Source: Reticulascus tulasneorum
Taxonomy: Eukaryota; Ascomycota; Sordariomycetes; Glomerellales; Reticulascaceae
Direction of reading: 5' to 3'
Assembly (NCBI GenBank): GCA_001557505.1
Contig: LSAX01000003.1
Span: 4,092,001 to 4,156,000 of the forward strand
Length of the DNA stretch: 64,000 bases
The position numbers and the translations under genes are program-made. How positions within the stretch are numbered: the first letter of the stretch is position 1; each line of letters begins with the position of its first letter. The notes below the pieces were generated by a model. The model saw only the letters and a program-made list of their open reading frames with translations, was not told where the DNA came from and did no database searches. Shown here in pieces: positions 1 to 12,985 of the stretch.

Positions 1-409
1 TCGCAGATGGCTAGAGACTTTTGAAGATGCAATCGTTTTACACATCCAACGAAACAAAGCATGCGTCACTAGAGGGAGGTCTAGACTAACTTACACAAGC
101 TTCCCGCCGTGCCGACGGTACGGGTCGACCCACCAAGCTAGACAAATGTACCGCTGATCATTTAAGTACTGATAGTGTTTCGAAGGGGCGGGCAGATCGC
201 AAAGCAAGGTTGCTGACTGATCGTTTATCGCAACTTTGTACTTTATGATGTAAACATCTTTGGCTACCTTAATATGGAAGCTTGATATTGTGCGCACCCT
301 GACCACAGCAATCCCCCATTACGCCTCCACAACAAATAGCTGTCTGTCCCCAACCTTCCCGCTTATGGCCAGCAGTGCTAGACGTCTGCCAATGCCAAAT
401 GGCGGTTAC
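1..409. other. left edge, no gene seen
   Basis: No reading frame here has recognisable protein character, and no splice-linked exon or RNA gene could be read. It is the downstream flank of the candidate small secreted peptide gene that ends at 410 on the minus strand. Confidence 0.5.
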
Positions 410-746
410 TCATGCGCAGTTTGACTCAGCATTTGCATACGCAGCTTCCATAAGGCGTGCCATTGTTTGAAGAGCACTACGCCAGTCCAAGATCAGCTTG
501 TACATTCATTGAGTAAGGAATCATGCGACTGTCTATCTATGTATTCAAAATGTGGTGACGTACGTATGAGTTTGTGCACTGCTTCGAACCGCCATTGCGA
601 CATTTCTTGGGGCACTGGGCAGTTCCCACTATGCAGCCATACCTGCGGACTAGAAGCTTGTCTCCATGGACAGCAACTGATTCATGGTCTGGGATTTTCA
701 GAGCGGTGACCGCAGTCAAGATAGAAAAGATGAAGATTGAACGCAT
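410..746 (-). CDS. candidate small secreted cysteine peptide (two exons, 89 aa)
   Basis: Proposed exons are 746-564 and 496-410, joined by a 67-nt phase-0 intron with donor GTACGT and an AAG acceptor. Residues 1-15 form a typical signal peptide (MRSIFIFSILTAVTA). A short propeptide follows, ending in a dibasic Arg-Arg at 34-35 that could be a Kex2 site. The remainder has cysteines at 38, 45, 49 and 57 (spacing 6, 3, 7) and one more near the C-terminus in exon 2. A TATA-like element lies about 90 nt upstream of the ATG, the spacing seen for several other secreted-protein genes in this window. The second exon is less certain: if the intron is not removed, the frame stops a few codons past the donor, giving about 69 residues with four cysteines. 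I do not recognise a family. It may be an effector-like or antimicrobial peptide, or a chance frame. Confidence 0.42.
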
Positions 747-3696
747 TGCGTCTTCTTTGGAGGAATCTCAATTAGATAGTGCTGAGGAAAACGAAGAGAC
801 CCAAACACTAGAAGAGAAGAGCGTTGACGCTCCTTATACATAATATATTTAGTAAATCAATTACTACGCCCTTCACCACAGCAGATAGCTCTGTATGCCT
901 ACGTTCTTGGCCGTAAGGTTTGTCATTACGTCAATGTCGGCTCGATTCAAGTTACACGCAGGCAGGCAAATAACTCTGATGCCCGGTCTATACGCTTCCC
1001 CGCAATGAATGTGCCACTGAGATTCTCCATTGGTGAAGACTTTCTCGTTTATATTAAAACAGCTCTCGATTGAAATTGTTCTGCTGCATGCAGACTTGTT
1101 GGCTCGGTTTCATTAGAATACGGCTGGAGGCACTACTGCAACATCGTGACACACAACAACCTCCATGCCACCCTATCACCTAGGCATATTTTCTTCTACT
1201 CCTAAGTAGAAAGTTTTACGTCACTCTTTTACTAGTTAGCCTTACGTTGGGTATCTCTGTATTTTCTTCCGTGTGGCTACCCTGGTCACACGCTTCACGC
1301 TTCCGAACCGTCTCTTAATGAGGGGTTGCAGTCCAGCCAACGGGCACTTACTTGGTGGTCTAATCTTGCAAACAAATTGTGGCGCACAATGGTGCTCATA
1401 CTTCTACCCTACTTTTGTTCGAAGTCGCTGGCTTACAATGCTGATGTAAGGGCGATCCTCTTGGCGGAGTATGTCCGTATGGACCCACGACTTGGTAATT
1501 CGCAGCTATCTAAACACCAGCATTCGGCATATTATTCGTTTGTAACAATAATGTGCGACTCAGTTGTGCTATCCCAGGAAGCCGCCAGTCCTTGCTCGTT
1601 TGTGCATCAGCCGACCATGCATCTTTGACACGAACTTGACTCGCTGGTGCAGTTCCAAGACCATGCAAGCACATGCATGCATGGGAGAAGCAAGCTCGTC
1701 TTGCTCTCTAAGCCCTTAGTCATCTTTGACTTCAGCAGTTGGTGACCCAAGTCTTGATAATAAAACTCCCTATGAAGACGTGGGATTCGACGTTACGACA
1801 CTATTACTATGATGAAATCCGCTGCTTCAAGAATCTGCTCCATTAACAACTTTGGAAATAACCATTTGGATTCTACTGGATCCAGGGTTATCAGATCATA
1901 TGAAGTGACCAGATGCTGAGCCCACGTAGACTCTAGAGATCATATCCAGCTGCAGATTCCCTCGTAAAATAAGGTATCTTGTCTAGTCACCCTTGTTATT
2001 GTTGCTCAAAGTGAAATCCGTTTTCGTTCTTCCAGTACTAGCAATTGTTTCAACGTAAGTCATGGACCTCATTCACCGAGTTATTTTTCATCAAATGCGG
2101 CACTCAAGACATCGGCTACTGCTAACTAGACCACCCATATCGCGTATAGTTCCAATATGCGGGACATCATGGCAGTGAAACATTAGAACTAGAAATTAAG
2201 TTTAAAGACCACCAAGGGCGTTATTCTTGACTCGGGATGGTTCTCCTTCGCTAAGGGGCGAGCCCCACAGACTACTCATGTCGTCTCTTTTGTATCTTCA
2301 CTGCCCCTCTTCATTTAGACAGCGTAAGCGTCTCTAGGGCGAGGCGGCGCATACACCCCATGAAACCTAATTAGCGCTTCAAGTCGTCACCCAGCGGACT
2401 GCGATTTATCAAATGGTTGGTTCTGAATTCACTCGATTCCGATCCTGCCAATCGAGAAGACGGGAAACACCGAGCGGCACTAGTGAATACGACCAATTCG
2501 TCTCCCGTCGTGGAAGGTGATTATTAAGGGTGCATCTCAGTGCCCGCATCTTACTGCCCGCAGGGCTGGTGCGCGAGTCAAACAATCCTGGTCCCACGAA
2601 CTTGGTCATGGGTCCGGCACGTTGCAATCGGGATGTTTCGCGGAAGAATTTCCTCCCTCGTGGTGCTTGGTGGATACTAACGCGTGGGATATCAACCTAA
2701 GGGCTGCAGCGCGCTGCGGCAACCCCATGGAGACTGAAACTCCGATGCTGTCGGCCAAAAGGCGGTCACATTCCTAATGAGATCCATGATGATAAGGCGG
2801 CGGCGCTTTCAATGCATCTCATGCAACAGCTGTTCAAGGAAGCACGCCTTGTCGGGCAACTTTACACCATTTGAAAGTGGCATTGGCTCTGAATCAGAAA
2901 GTCAACCCCCGAACTACCTTGCCTACCTTACTACATTGTACCTAGTACGCAAAATATCTCAGTCTCCATTTCAAAAGCGTGCATACGGATCAGAATTTGC
3001 CGGCTCTAGTCGGAATGGGGCATGGGGGCTTTTCACGAGGATGTGTAATCCACTTTTGTATGGCTGGCAATGGGGGGCGTCTATTTGAGGACTGGCAAAG
3101 GTTCGGTAATCTTGCCCCCACACCCACCTTTCTTTGTCTCAATCCATCCACAGCGTCCACGCCCAGACTGTGTTGGGGATAGCTTCTTGTTAACCTACAT
3201 TCGGATCCACAGATATTCGTGACGGGGTGGAACTCCGTCACCTTGGATCGCTCTCTAGCCCCATCTATTAAACAGCTTACCGACCATGCTTCGGTTTATA
3301 TTAGTAAGTCTCCGCTCGTTTGTGCGCATCCGTGCCTTACAATCTGCGTCACAACCTCATCTTTGATCGTGTTTGTTACTGGTGATCTTTACCTTTGCTG
3401 AATCATCCTTCACCGAGATGAGGAACCAAATGAACCCTTGAATATCTCGAGACTCTAAGTGGGCGTGACGTGCTTGCCGAGAAGAGACCGTCTTGAACAG
3501 CGATCGGAGACGCGTGGACTATGGGGGCTCTTCTAGTCTTTATAACCCCATTACGATCTCGGAGACCATTCTTACTCTTCAAGTTGGGCATCGCAATCAA
3601 CTAGACTTGAAATTGGAGTCTCTGATAGACGTTCTCTAAATTTGTTCAAGTGAATCCACCAAATATCCGCCGGCAAACATAGCAACGCTTACAACA
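747..3696. other. intergenic region, no gene recognised
   Basis: About 2.9 kb upstream of the transporter gene. Frames of 60-100 codons occur on both strands, but none has a signal peptide, domain motif or splice-linked continuation that I can support. It is probably intergenic or decayed sequence plus the transporter promoter. Confidence 0.5.
831..840 (-). promoter_or_regulatory. TATA-like element upstream of the small peptide gene
   Basis: Read on the minus strand, the site is TGTATAAGGA, about 85-95 nt upstream of the ATG at 746. TATA-like sites at similar distances precede the chitinase, both subtilases and the esterase. Confidence 0.35.
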
Positions 3697-5315
3697 ATGA
3701 CCTTCGAAGATGCAAATGTTAGACCCACAGGCGTCTTGGGCACAATGGAAAACAAACAAGCCAATTATCTTATATCTACAGTGGATGAGATGCCAAAGAC
3801 ACCAACAATATCCCCGTCCGGGTGGTTTCACTGGTATGAACCAGGAACTTCCAAGGAAGAGAAGAAATTGATCTTCAAGCTTGACTGGTTTCTCTTGAGC
3901 TTCTCATGCCTGACATTCTTTCTCAAACAAGTAAGACGCGTACACAACCAAAGGTTAGAACGTGAACTGACACAAGATAGCTGGACCAAGACAACATCCC
4001 GAATGCTTACGTGTCCGGGATGGCAAAAGACCTCGGTTTCGGCCCAGGAAATGAGCTCTCTTGGATGAACACGTATTTCAGCATCGGCAGCATTATTGGC
4101 GGCCCATTCGCTTGCTTGATCATCACGGTTGTGCGCCCCCGGTATTGGCTGCCTTTCTGCCTCTGCTCCTGGTCACTCTTTGTACTTTTCCTCCACAAAT
4201 GCCACACTGCTCATGAATTCTACGTTCTGCGGTTCTTCATTGGACTGTTTGAGTCGGTTGCTTGGCCGGGAATTATGTGGACTCTGGGCTCTTGGTATAA
4301 AAAGAACGAGCTCGCTCGGCGATCGGCACTGTTCGTCATGAGTGGTGTGATGGGCCAAATGTTTTCGGGATACTTGCAAGCTGCGCTATATGCAGGAATG
4401 GAGGGCAAGGGTGGGATGTCTGCCTGGAGGTGGCTGTTCATCTTTGATTTCCTCTTGGGAATTCCGGTCTGCATTTACGGCGTGGTAGGTAACATCTGAG
4501 TCAAATAGACCTTCCAGGTGATTATACTGACTAATGGATGTCAACAGTTCTGCCATCCCGATACTCCTCACACCACACAGGCTTTCTATCTGAACGAATG
4601 GGAGCGGAAGCGAGCCAGAGAGCGTATTGAGGAAGATGGCCGAATGCCAGTTGGCAAAATGGACCGGACCGTCCTAGTCCGCATCTTCAGCTCATGGCAG
4701 GTGTACGCATTTACGGCCGCTTACTGCTTCTGGATGTTAACGGGAAGCACGTACATCATCCAGTTTTTTTCTCTATACCTGAGATCGACTAAGATGTACA
4801 CCATTCCCCAGATCAACACAATCCCCACATGTATCGGAGCCGTCAACCTAGTGTTCATGGTCTCCACTGGCTATATCGCCGACAAGCTCCGTCGTCGCGG
4901 CCCCATCTGCCTTGCTCTTGGGCTACTCCTTGTTTTCGTGTACGCAACACTTACAGCTTGGACGGTACCGCATACTATGCGACTGGCAGTATTTATTCTG
5001 GCTGGTTGTTACGGCTCCTTCTCGCCGCTCATTGCTGGCTGGGCGAACGAGGCTTGTGGTGGTGACCAACACAAACGTGCTTTCTTACTGGGATTCATGG
5101 TCTCAGTTGGGCAAGCAGCTGTTATCCCGTATCAGCAGCTCATGTTTCCCAGCTCGCAGGCGCCATCGTTTTCCAAGACGCATGGCTGGGTTGGCTCACT
5201 ATCATTTGCCATTGCCCTGAGCTTATGGACAGGCATCGGACTGCCTATTCTTCAGAAAAGAAAGGAAAGGAAGACTGATGCTGCCTTGTCTGAGAGTGAG
5301 ACAGAAGAGGAATGA
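3697..5315 (+). CDS. MFS transporter, Liz1/Dal5-like anion:cation symporter family
   Basis: Three exons, 3697-3930, 3981-4484 and 4548-5315, encode 501 residues. Both introns are phase 0 and short (50 and 63 nt); the second has a clear CTAAT branch site. Spliced, the first junction reads LDQDNIPNAYVSGM, the diagnostic segment after TM1 in the allantoate/pantothenate/nicotinate permease family (Dal5, Liz1, Tna1). Other family signatures follow: VRPRYWLP after TM3, GLFESVAWPGIMWTLGSWY around TM5, and the central cytoplasmic loop with the PDTP motif. About twelve membrane segments are expected, at the plasma membrane. The likely substrate is a small organic anion such as a vitamin, ureide or small peptide, but sequence alone does not resolve it. 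The gene is convergent with the chitinase gene, whose stop codon lies about 940 bp away. Confidence 0.93.
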
Positions 5316-6254
5316 GTCATGACTGGGTTGACCCTGCCAGTCTCGGATTTAGCCGCCATTCCCACGGACAAACAGTGGATAAAGGAAGTTTCTTTGCCTC
5401 CGAGAACGTTCTCGAGAACGTAGGGATACACTATAAGTGGGAAACGATAGGACAACTTATTTTTCGGGGGTTTTATTCAGCTAATCAGTCTACCATGTGG
5501 TCTTGCCAGTATGGTCTTCAACATACTGCAGCTGTTGCTCTTTGCAGATGAGAATTAGAATTATACCAAAAAGAAAGAAAAAAACGCACATGCCAGCCAC
5601 TCTGAAGACAGATATTCAGCCGTACAGAGATGGAAGACAACCTAAAGTTCATAGCTAAGCAACGGTGTCTCTGCATCTGGTATATAATTTAGAAGGATAT
5701 CCCACGCATTGATACTGCTCGCACAAATGTATGGCCAGGCACTTCTGGGTTGGAACAATATCGACTTGAAATGCTTCTAGCCAGCCATGACACATATTTA
5801 TGAAGGGCATAACGTCAAATATACCAGGCTGCCGTAAAGCACTCCAAAGAACCGATAAGAAGTGACACTCATTCCCGGTCAAAAGTGAGGTTTCGCATGA
5901 TATCCTGGCCATCTCGGACGGTGACGGCCTTTGAGAGCCAGCATATTTTCTAGTCACTGGACTATGTGCGGGGCAAATTAGTCTGATCGAATGTTCTAGT
6001 CTATTAGGGGGGTTTTACTAGACTCCCCTACCTAGTTGATTCGAAAGTAATCGATACAAATGCTTTAATCAATGCATTAAACGGCAAAACATCCCCCTCC
6101 TGAAGTAGGCATTCTGGGATAAGTTGATTTCTCGAAGAACGGGGATCTATTTGAGTACATGAGCTCAAGTTCACAGCTACTTAACGCCGATAGTGCTTGT
6201 AGTCACAGAATGGCTACGGACCGGCCCTCGACATCAAAGAACTTTTGACCATTA
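5316..6254. other. convergent 3' intergenic region
   Basis: Lies between the transporter stop and the chitinase stop, so it holds two 3' untranslated regions. A minus-strand frame of 100 codons at 5655-5957 has several cysteines but no signal peptide or recognisable motif, and I do not call it. Confidence 0.5.
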
Positions 6255-9200
6255 TCACTCCCATGGCCCGCATGGCCAATTGGCGCCCTTGCGAGAATTT
6301 CCATCAGACGCAAATCCCCAGTTCTGACGTGCCTCTTTTAGGGTGCAGATGGGCAGGTTTATAACCCCCGGTGCTGTTATGGCCATGTCTTGAAAGTTGC
6401 TAAAGTTTTCAGTGGTGAGAGTTGGTTTGGCCTCGACACCGCCATTCTTATTTCCGTTTGCTTTGTACGAGTTAACGGACCTAAGGAGCCCGAAATGTTA
6501 GCTGGCCAGAGCAACATGTGAGGATTCTGGTATGATATTACCCTTGAATGATATCCGATAATTTGACGCTTCCCCATTTCGTACCGTCCAGTTCGCCGAT
6601 GCCAGGGGGCAGACTGAATCTTTTCTTCTCTATGTAAATAAGAGTGCCATCTGAGTCTCTTATGATATCCGACTCTTCGCCTTTGGAGTTCATGAGGTAA
6701 TAGGACCTGTCATTGTAGCAAATATACGACTTGTTTTGGTCATCGGTTGATAGATCGCCCGTGTCGAAGGATGTGCCACACCCCTTCTCAGTATCGACAA
6801 TAAACACTCCATTGTCTGGAGAGAGACGCCATGCAAGAGGAATCAGCATAGAGTATAGTGCCGTGGCCATCATACCTTGGATCTCCAAATCAGAGAGCGG
6901 CACGTAAGAGTTTGCGGTGAGTTTTCCATCCTTGAACAGCTTTGCCAACTGATCGACAGACTCGTCCGACCCATCGAAAGTTTTAGTCAGCAGCTCTGCC
7001 GTGCTTTCGTACCATATCGTAGCCATAATCGTCACTGCCTCCACGATATCTTTGGAGAAGTCATCTGGAGATGACGCTCTGTCTTGGTGTTAGTCTTAAT
7101 TCCACTACGCTGGGTGGGAGTGTACTTGCGGCATTTTGTCTTTGACGATGGTTATTCCGTTGGACACAAGCCCATTTGTCATGTCTTTGATGGTTCCTAG
7201 TTCATCGCCCTTATCTTTGAAGTATACTAATTTCTTGAAAGCTATTGACATGTCAGACACGCGAGACACGGAGAGATTGAGGAATACAAACCTTTGTTCC
7301 ACGTTGGTGCAGCCAGGAGCGCAAAGCTCAGGCCTACAATATCTAATATGATCTTCCCAGCTTGATCGGTTTTAGGAATTGGGGCGAAGGTTGATGCAAG
7401 CCCGCCCGCTCCAGCCGCAACTGTGACCTGAACTCTCACAATTGCGCTATAAAAGTTCATCATGATCTGTATGTATTGTCAGTCTAACAATACAGAAACC
7501 GTGAGAGACGCAAACAAACTTACGTTGTCTAAGGCGACCATAGAGTTAAGTACGAAGTAACCAGCAGGCTTGTTTGTCTCATCGCACTGGAGGAAGCTGT
7601 CACATCCATTTCGATCGACTGCAACTTCGCATCTCATCCCTTCTGGTCCGTTGAAAAAGTTACTCATGGATTGGGAGAACGCAAGGCCTCCGCGACCTGG
7701 CGACGCTTTCCAGTAGTCAATCGCATCAAGTAATGCGGCGTCACTGCCAACACCATACCATCGCTTGTCTTGCTCGAGTGCTGCATCCACAACCCAGGGA
7801 TTCGTACAGGTTTGCACACGCCAATTGACTCCAGTTGCAGCGAGGTTGTGAAACTGGAGCTTATCACAGCCAGGCGCATTTGTAGGGCAAGCATCCCCAG
7901 GAAGAAAGGTCTGCAGGTCAACAGCCCAGTCAGTTGTGCCACCGAAGTTGAGCGACTTGAAGTAGGTGGCTCGTTTTTGCTTAGTGTCGGCATCCATCCA
8001 TGCGACCCATTCGGTGTCGTTATAGACAAGGATATTAGATTCGCTAGAAGTGTCATACCACGACTTGATCTGACCAGCGTTCCGTCCAATTATGTCTTTG
8101 ATTTCAGCGTCCGAGATGTAGCCTGCAGTTTCGGTACAGGGACCCGCAGCCGCTCGTGACTCGGGCCCGACATACTTGCACAACGGCCCGTCGCATCCCT
8201 TCGTGGTCATCTTGAAAGACCTTCCGTAGCTTGAGACCCCGACCACAATTTTGGACGCAGGTACACCGGCTTTGGTCACCATGGAGAGGGCTAGTCTGGT
8301 TTCGGTCATGTTGACGTGTGAGCGAAGACAATCGCCGTTCGGACATCCCGGGCTGGACCATGCGCTGCCGTAATCCCATTGTCCATGCAAATCATAGGTC
8401 ATATAGACGATGTAGTCTACGACAGCTCCCATTTCCTTGATCGGGAAGCCCTTGAGGTACCAATAAGAAGCTGGCGCCGCGATCGAAACCGTCTTACCAG
8501 CAGGCAATGCGGCCTTGACCATCTTCAGGAAGTCAAGGTAATTCTTGCCATCATTCGGAGAGCCCGCGGGGATTCCTGGGATGTCGGGAGCACCGGGGTA
8601 CTCCCAGTCGAAGTCGACTCCATCAAGATTGTTGTCATTGATAAATTTGACAACGTTGTTGGCAAAGAGTTGACGGTTGGCGGTCGACACTCCTTCACGG
8701 AAGATGGGGAATGTGTCCTGTTCCGTAGAAAACGACCAGCCGCCGAATGAGATGATACGTTTGATAGAAGTCATCTTCACCAACTTGTCGAATTGTGTTT
8801 TAACTCCGCTAATATCCACTTTGTAGTCGCTGGTGATATCGGCAAAGGCAAAATGGATATGGCTGTGGCGTCTGGGGTCAATCTCATCAACATCCATATG
8901 CAAACATTGCCGACCCTCATTCCAGGCCTCGAAGTAGGCGAGTGTGATAAATGACGATGGCGGAGAGCCGTTGTTGACGATCGCATTGCCACAGTTGGAG
9001 ATGCATCCCGTCGTGCCTGGCGCACCCGTAGGCGATATCTTCAAGGCACAAAACTCGTCCGTGGTTCCACACTGGCCCCAGACATTGCAGCACACATTGA
9101 GCGGGCACGGGTTGAGTGTCGCCAAAGACTGGCCGTTTGTGGGCTTCTTCGTGCCGGGAACTTGCGGGCCGCAGACTGTATTCGAGATCGCCGCGGGCAT

Positions 9201-10469
9201 GGGTGGAGTGCCAGCCGAGAGACACATTGTGATACCGAGCTGGAGATTGGCGCAGCCCGTCCATCCCCAGGTGTTCTTGTTGAACGTTTCGAGCTGCGCC
9301 GGAGTGAGATTTCGGGGAGTCGCGATCGCCGCGCACCAGTCTCCGGATTGAACAGTGTACGTTGCGCATGATCCATCTGCATTGGGTTTCGGGGTGCGGT
9401 CTGGCAGAGTTCCAGACGAGCAGCAGACATACTGACCAACTGCAAGGGTCGAACAAAGATTTGCAGCCGGATTGAACTTGGTAAAGTCGGCTGCCGAAAC
9501 GCCGCACTTGGAGGCAAGAGCACCGCAAGAGTCGCCTGAAACAACCTGAATGGCCCTACAATCTGCGCGAGCAGCAAGGACTCGTGCATTTCGGCGTGTT
9601 CCGGCCACGTGTGGTGTTGAGGACGAGTTGGAAACCGGCACGGGCAACGGAGCTGTCAGCCAGATAGGGCTGTTAACGAGAGAAAACTTTCCCGCATCAG
9701 CACTTTCTGCAAGACACTCGGCTTCACTCCAAGTCTTGACGGCCTTCTGAATGAGTGGCAAGTTTGCACTGCTTCCAAGAACAATACCGAACTTGTAATC
9801 AGCAGTCTGTGGGGCGGATACAGATCCGCACCACTGCATCATCAGATTGGTGGAGATTGTAGGGTCTAGGCTGCTGACGTGGTCGAGGAAGGTTTGAGCG
9901 GCCGACCCGGCAGAATTGTAGTTGTGGATCTTTGAACCAGTGTAGATACCGACAGCAGCGGAGCCGTAGTATGCGAAGACATTTGTGTTGTCGCAGTTTG
10001 CGTCGTTGCGGAGATTGCTGTAGAGAAGAGAAAGCGCCTCGACTGCATCCGCCCTAGAAATGGGCGTCTCGGCTCCGAGTGCCTCAAACCCTGACGTCAA
10101 CTGCAATTCTGCCGTGGCTTCAAACGAGGCACCACAGACGGAGGATCTGCCAGAATTATCTCGCAGCTCAACGCCACTTGAAAGCGTGGAGCTGCATGTT
10201 CGGATGGTGACATCCGTGCTTGGATCTTCCAGGGCGTTGTGAAGAGAAAAGTCGAGAAGCATAGGCCGACTACACGCAGTTAACCGGCTCAGGTCATGGT
10301 AGTAGGTCCAGTTGTCAGGCTTGCTCCCAGAGACGCACGGCTCGGGGCAATTGTGCAATTGCGAGTTGAAGGGTACACGGGCAGAGATGCCGACTGTTAC
10401 GAAAGACAAAGACAGCAGCATAAAGCTAATTTTGATGAAAAGATGAGACGGCGCCATATTGACTGTCAT
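6255..10469 (-). CDS. secreted subgroup-C (killer-toxin-like) chitinase: LysM2-CBM18-GH18
   Basis: Five exons, 10469-7524, 7466-7292, 7241-7130, 7078-6542 and 6480-6255, give 1331 residues in frame. Introns are 50-61 nt, and the third appears to use a GC-AG pair (donor GCAAGT). Order: signal peptide (Met5 is an equally good start), cysteine-bearing N-terminal region to about 290, LysM at about 304-350 and 368-417, CBM18-type chitin-binding module about 433-494, GH18 barrel about 507-860. The catalytic DxxDxDxE is complete (D616, D619, D621, E623). A long C-terminal region ends in a segment with PICTLKEA just before the stop, as in Kluyveromyces zymocin alpha/beta-like fungal chitinases. The enzyme should be exported and hydrolyse chitin, with roles proposed for this subgroup in mycoparasitism, competition or wall remodelling. 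Gene identity is firm; the last three introns are inferred from frame and splice signals. Confidence 0.95.
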
Positions 10470-10559
10470 ATCCTAAGAAAGTTGACAGACCAATGCAGGG
10501 ATTCTGGGGTTGACAAGCGTATTGCCGAAGTTGGTTTCTTTAGCACGATTCAATCCCAT

Positions 10560-10566
10560 CTTTATA
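10560..10566 (-). promoter_or_regulatory. TATA-like element of the chitinase gene
   Basis: Minus-strand TATAAAG about 91 nt upstream of the first ATG (10469), consistent with a core promoter. Confidence 0.45.
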
Positions 10567-12985
10567 GATAATACAGGACGGCCACAACTCTGTGAAGTTC
10601 TTTCTTTAGAATACCCAAGTGGCCAGGATAATTCGACTCCTGCATTTCATTTTGCGGTACTCCGCACCTCCACTGCAGCGACATAATGAAGTTTGATTTA
10701 TGGTCAGCAATTGCCTGGTTCAACTCGCACGTGGTGGCAATATTGGTCTCGGAGAGCCAATGCTAATATGACCCAAATGCACCTTCTACAGACAAAGGTA
10801 GGTAAGACGAAATCTGGTATTTCGGTATCGAAGACAGCAAAGCGTTCGGCCGTCCCGTCTGTTGGCCGAGACCAGTGGGGTGACGTTGTATTGGCGACAG
10901 CAATGAACCAACACGTTTCTGTCATGCTGGTCCCCGGATAGACTTATATTTGGTCGCCGGTATATAACAGAGTTTCTTAATGAAACGTCTGACTGTATCG
11001 GTTAGATCTGCGATGTCGCATTTTTCCCACAAGTCAGGCCGTTCGCGCCTTTTAGACGCAACAGATAGGTCGGCTGTTAATTCTGAAAAAAGGCCTAGGA
11101 TAATCATGCTTTGGACCAAACGAACAATCAGAGAGCAGCACGTGTGCGATTAGTCTAAACTGCAAGTATGTTAGGGCTTACATATTGGAGCTCAACTGTA
11201 ACATTACGGTACTTGTGCTCAGCAATTTGGCGCAGCTATTGTTGAAGTACACACTAGACAGGCTTACAAAACCCACATAGTGCGGTTTTCTGTATCTATG
11301 CGCGAGTAGGCAGATTTTGAATGAAGCGTCGTCTAATTGGAGTCGTAGATCCAAGCCGGCCCGCGCCACCAAAAAGGGATGATTACCATATACGACGGGC
11401 AAAATGCCGAGGTAGGGTTCAGGGGCGATACCCCTTTGGCACCTTCATTTCCTCGCTTCTTAAGACTGTTAGGTGATCTCGAGCCTGCTCGTACTGCCTG
11501 AAATAGCGTAGAGCTGTTGTCACTTCAGGAATGGAACCGCGACAGGCGCGACTATCAAAATAGGCTTCAATGAGATTACAAATTTGGTTGCATTCTCTCG
11601 ATATGAGTTCGCGAAAGCTCTATCTCAGTGTCCTATTCCCTCTGCTCACACCGAGGTCTCTCATGAGGTAGCTAGGAAGAATGCACTTGTGCAGATATGC
11701 GGCTTTGCTCACATCATGAACTTGAGCTTGGGCGCAACAATGAACTTAAAAGAAAGGCTACGCCCCTTAAAGTTTTGTCCTTGAAGATGCCGAAATACCA
11801 GTAGCGCTCCATGAAGACCGTATAGCCACATATGCCACAGACCACCTTGTTAAAATTCGGTGGCCTAAGATGCCTCAGTCAACACAGGTGCTCAAATAAG
11901 AAAGAAACAACGCTGTACCTTACCTGTCCAAGATCTACAGAAGGGTATTCAAGTTAATGAATTTGACTCCATCGGCAGATGGCCTAAAGTTCGCTCACCT
12001 GATCCACTTTGAACTATTATAGCCGTAGGACGGGGGGCGTAAGACTGGGGGCGAGCGGTCGAACACACCCTCCAGGAAGTTTCACACCGCCAGTGCTTGC
12101 TCACCAATCTCCACGGCTACCAACAATCCCTTATGTCTAAGCATCTGCGTGATCGCAGGGATCGGGTTATATACAATGTCATTCCTAATTAGAAGTTTCC
12201 GCAGCAGCCTTCCATGAGTATGGATTTTCAACTCTTTAAATACGCATTAAGCCATGAAATAACTGCACCAGGCGTAAGCGTTCAGTCCCGTATGTGCCTG
12301 GTTGGGATAAGCTAGTACTATGGTCCGCTGCTTTAGAGCCTGCCTATACTCTCTTTGAGGCTCTGGCAGTAATATAATACGATACGGGGGGTAAAGCTCG
12401 CATGATGAGCCCTGCTATCTGTTGAATGCCTCACAAAACCCATCACGCATAAGGGAAGAGCAAGTGAATCTTTTCATATCCGTATCGCTGTCAGGAATGC
12501 CCGTTTCTGATTCGCACATTCTGGCTCGTACGGGCTCTACACCCTTCCATTCAGACCTTTACTTTTTATTGCCGATTTTGTTCCTCCGCGATGGACTTCA
12601 AACACCTGCTCTATAACCCCTGAGTCTGCGCATCCACGTCAGCATTATCAGACGGCAGTAATCTCGGGGTGATAAGGCAAGGCGAGGCGGCGGGAACTTA
12701 TATCTAACAATGTGGACGATAGAGACGCATCGATTGCTATTGTCAATTGCTATCAACCTGCGGCTACCATTAACATGTGGGATATGGGTGTCCAGTGTAT
12801 CTCGCGTCCTGATAAGCTCGACATGTTCTACACCCGCTAGCTCCATTATCAATACAAGCCATGCTACCAGAAGTCCAGAGCGAATATCACGACGAACCAA
12901 TGCAGGTAGCTCGACTGACTCCCGCCTGATCCCTTCACCAGCTCAGAAATAAGATCAAATCTTCGCTTGGGCAAAGTCTTGTCTT
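10567..12985. other. intergenic region, no gene recognised
   Basis: About 2.4 kb between the chitinase promoter and the end of the first subtilase gene. Only short unrelated frames occur. It contains the chitinase upstream region and the subtilase 3' flank. Confidence 0.5.

Noticed and set aside
5655..5957. Minus-strand frame with several cysteines downstream of the chitinase stop
   Set aside because: No signal peptide, no splice link to the chitinase, no known pattern.
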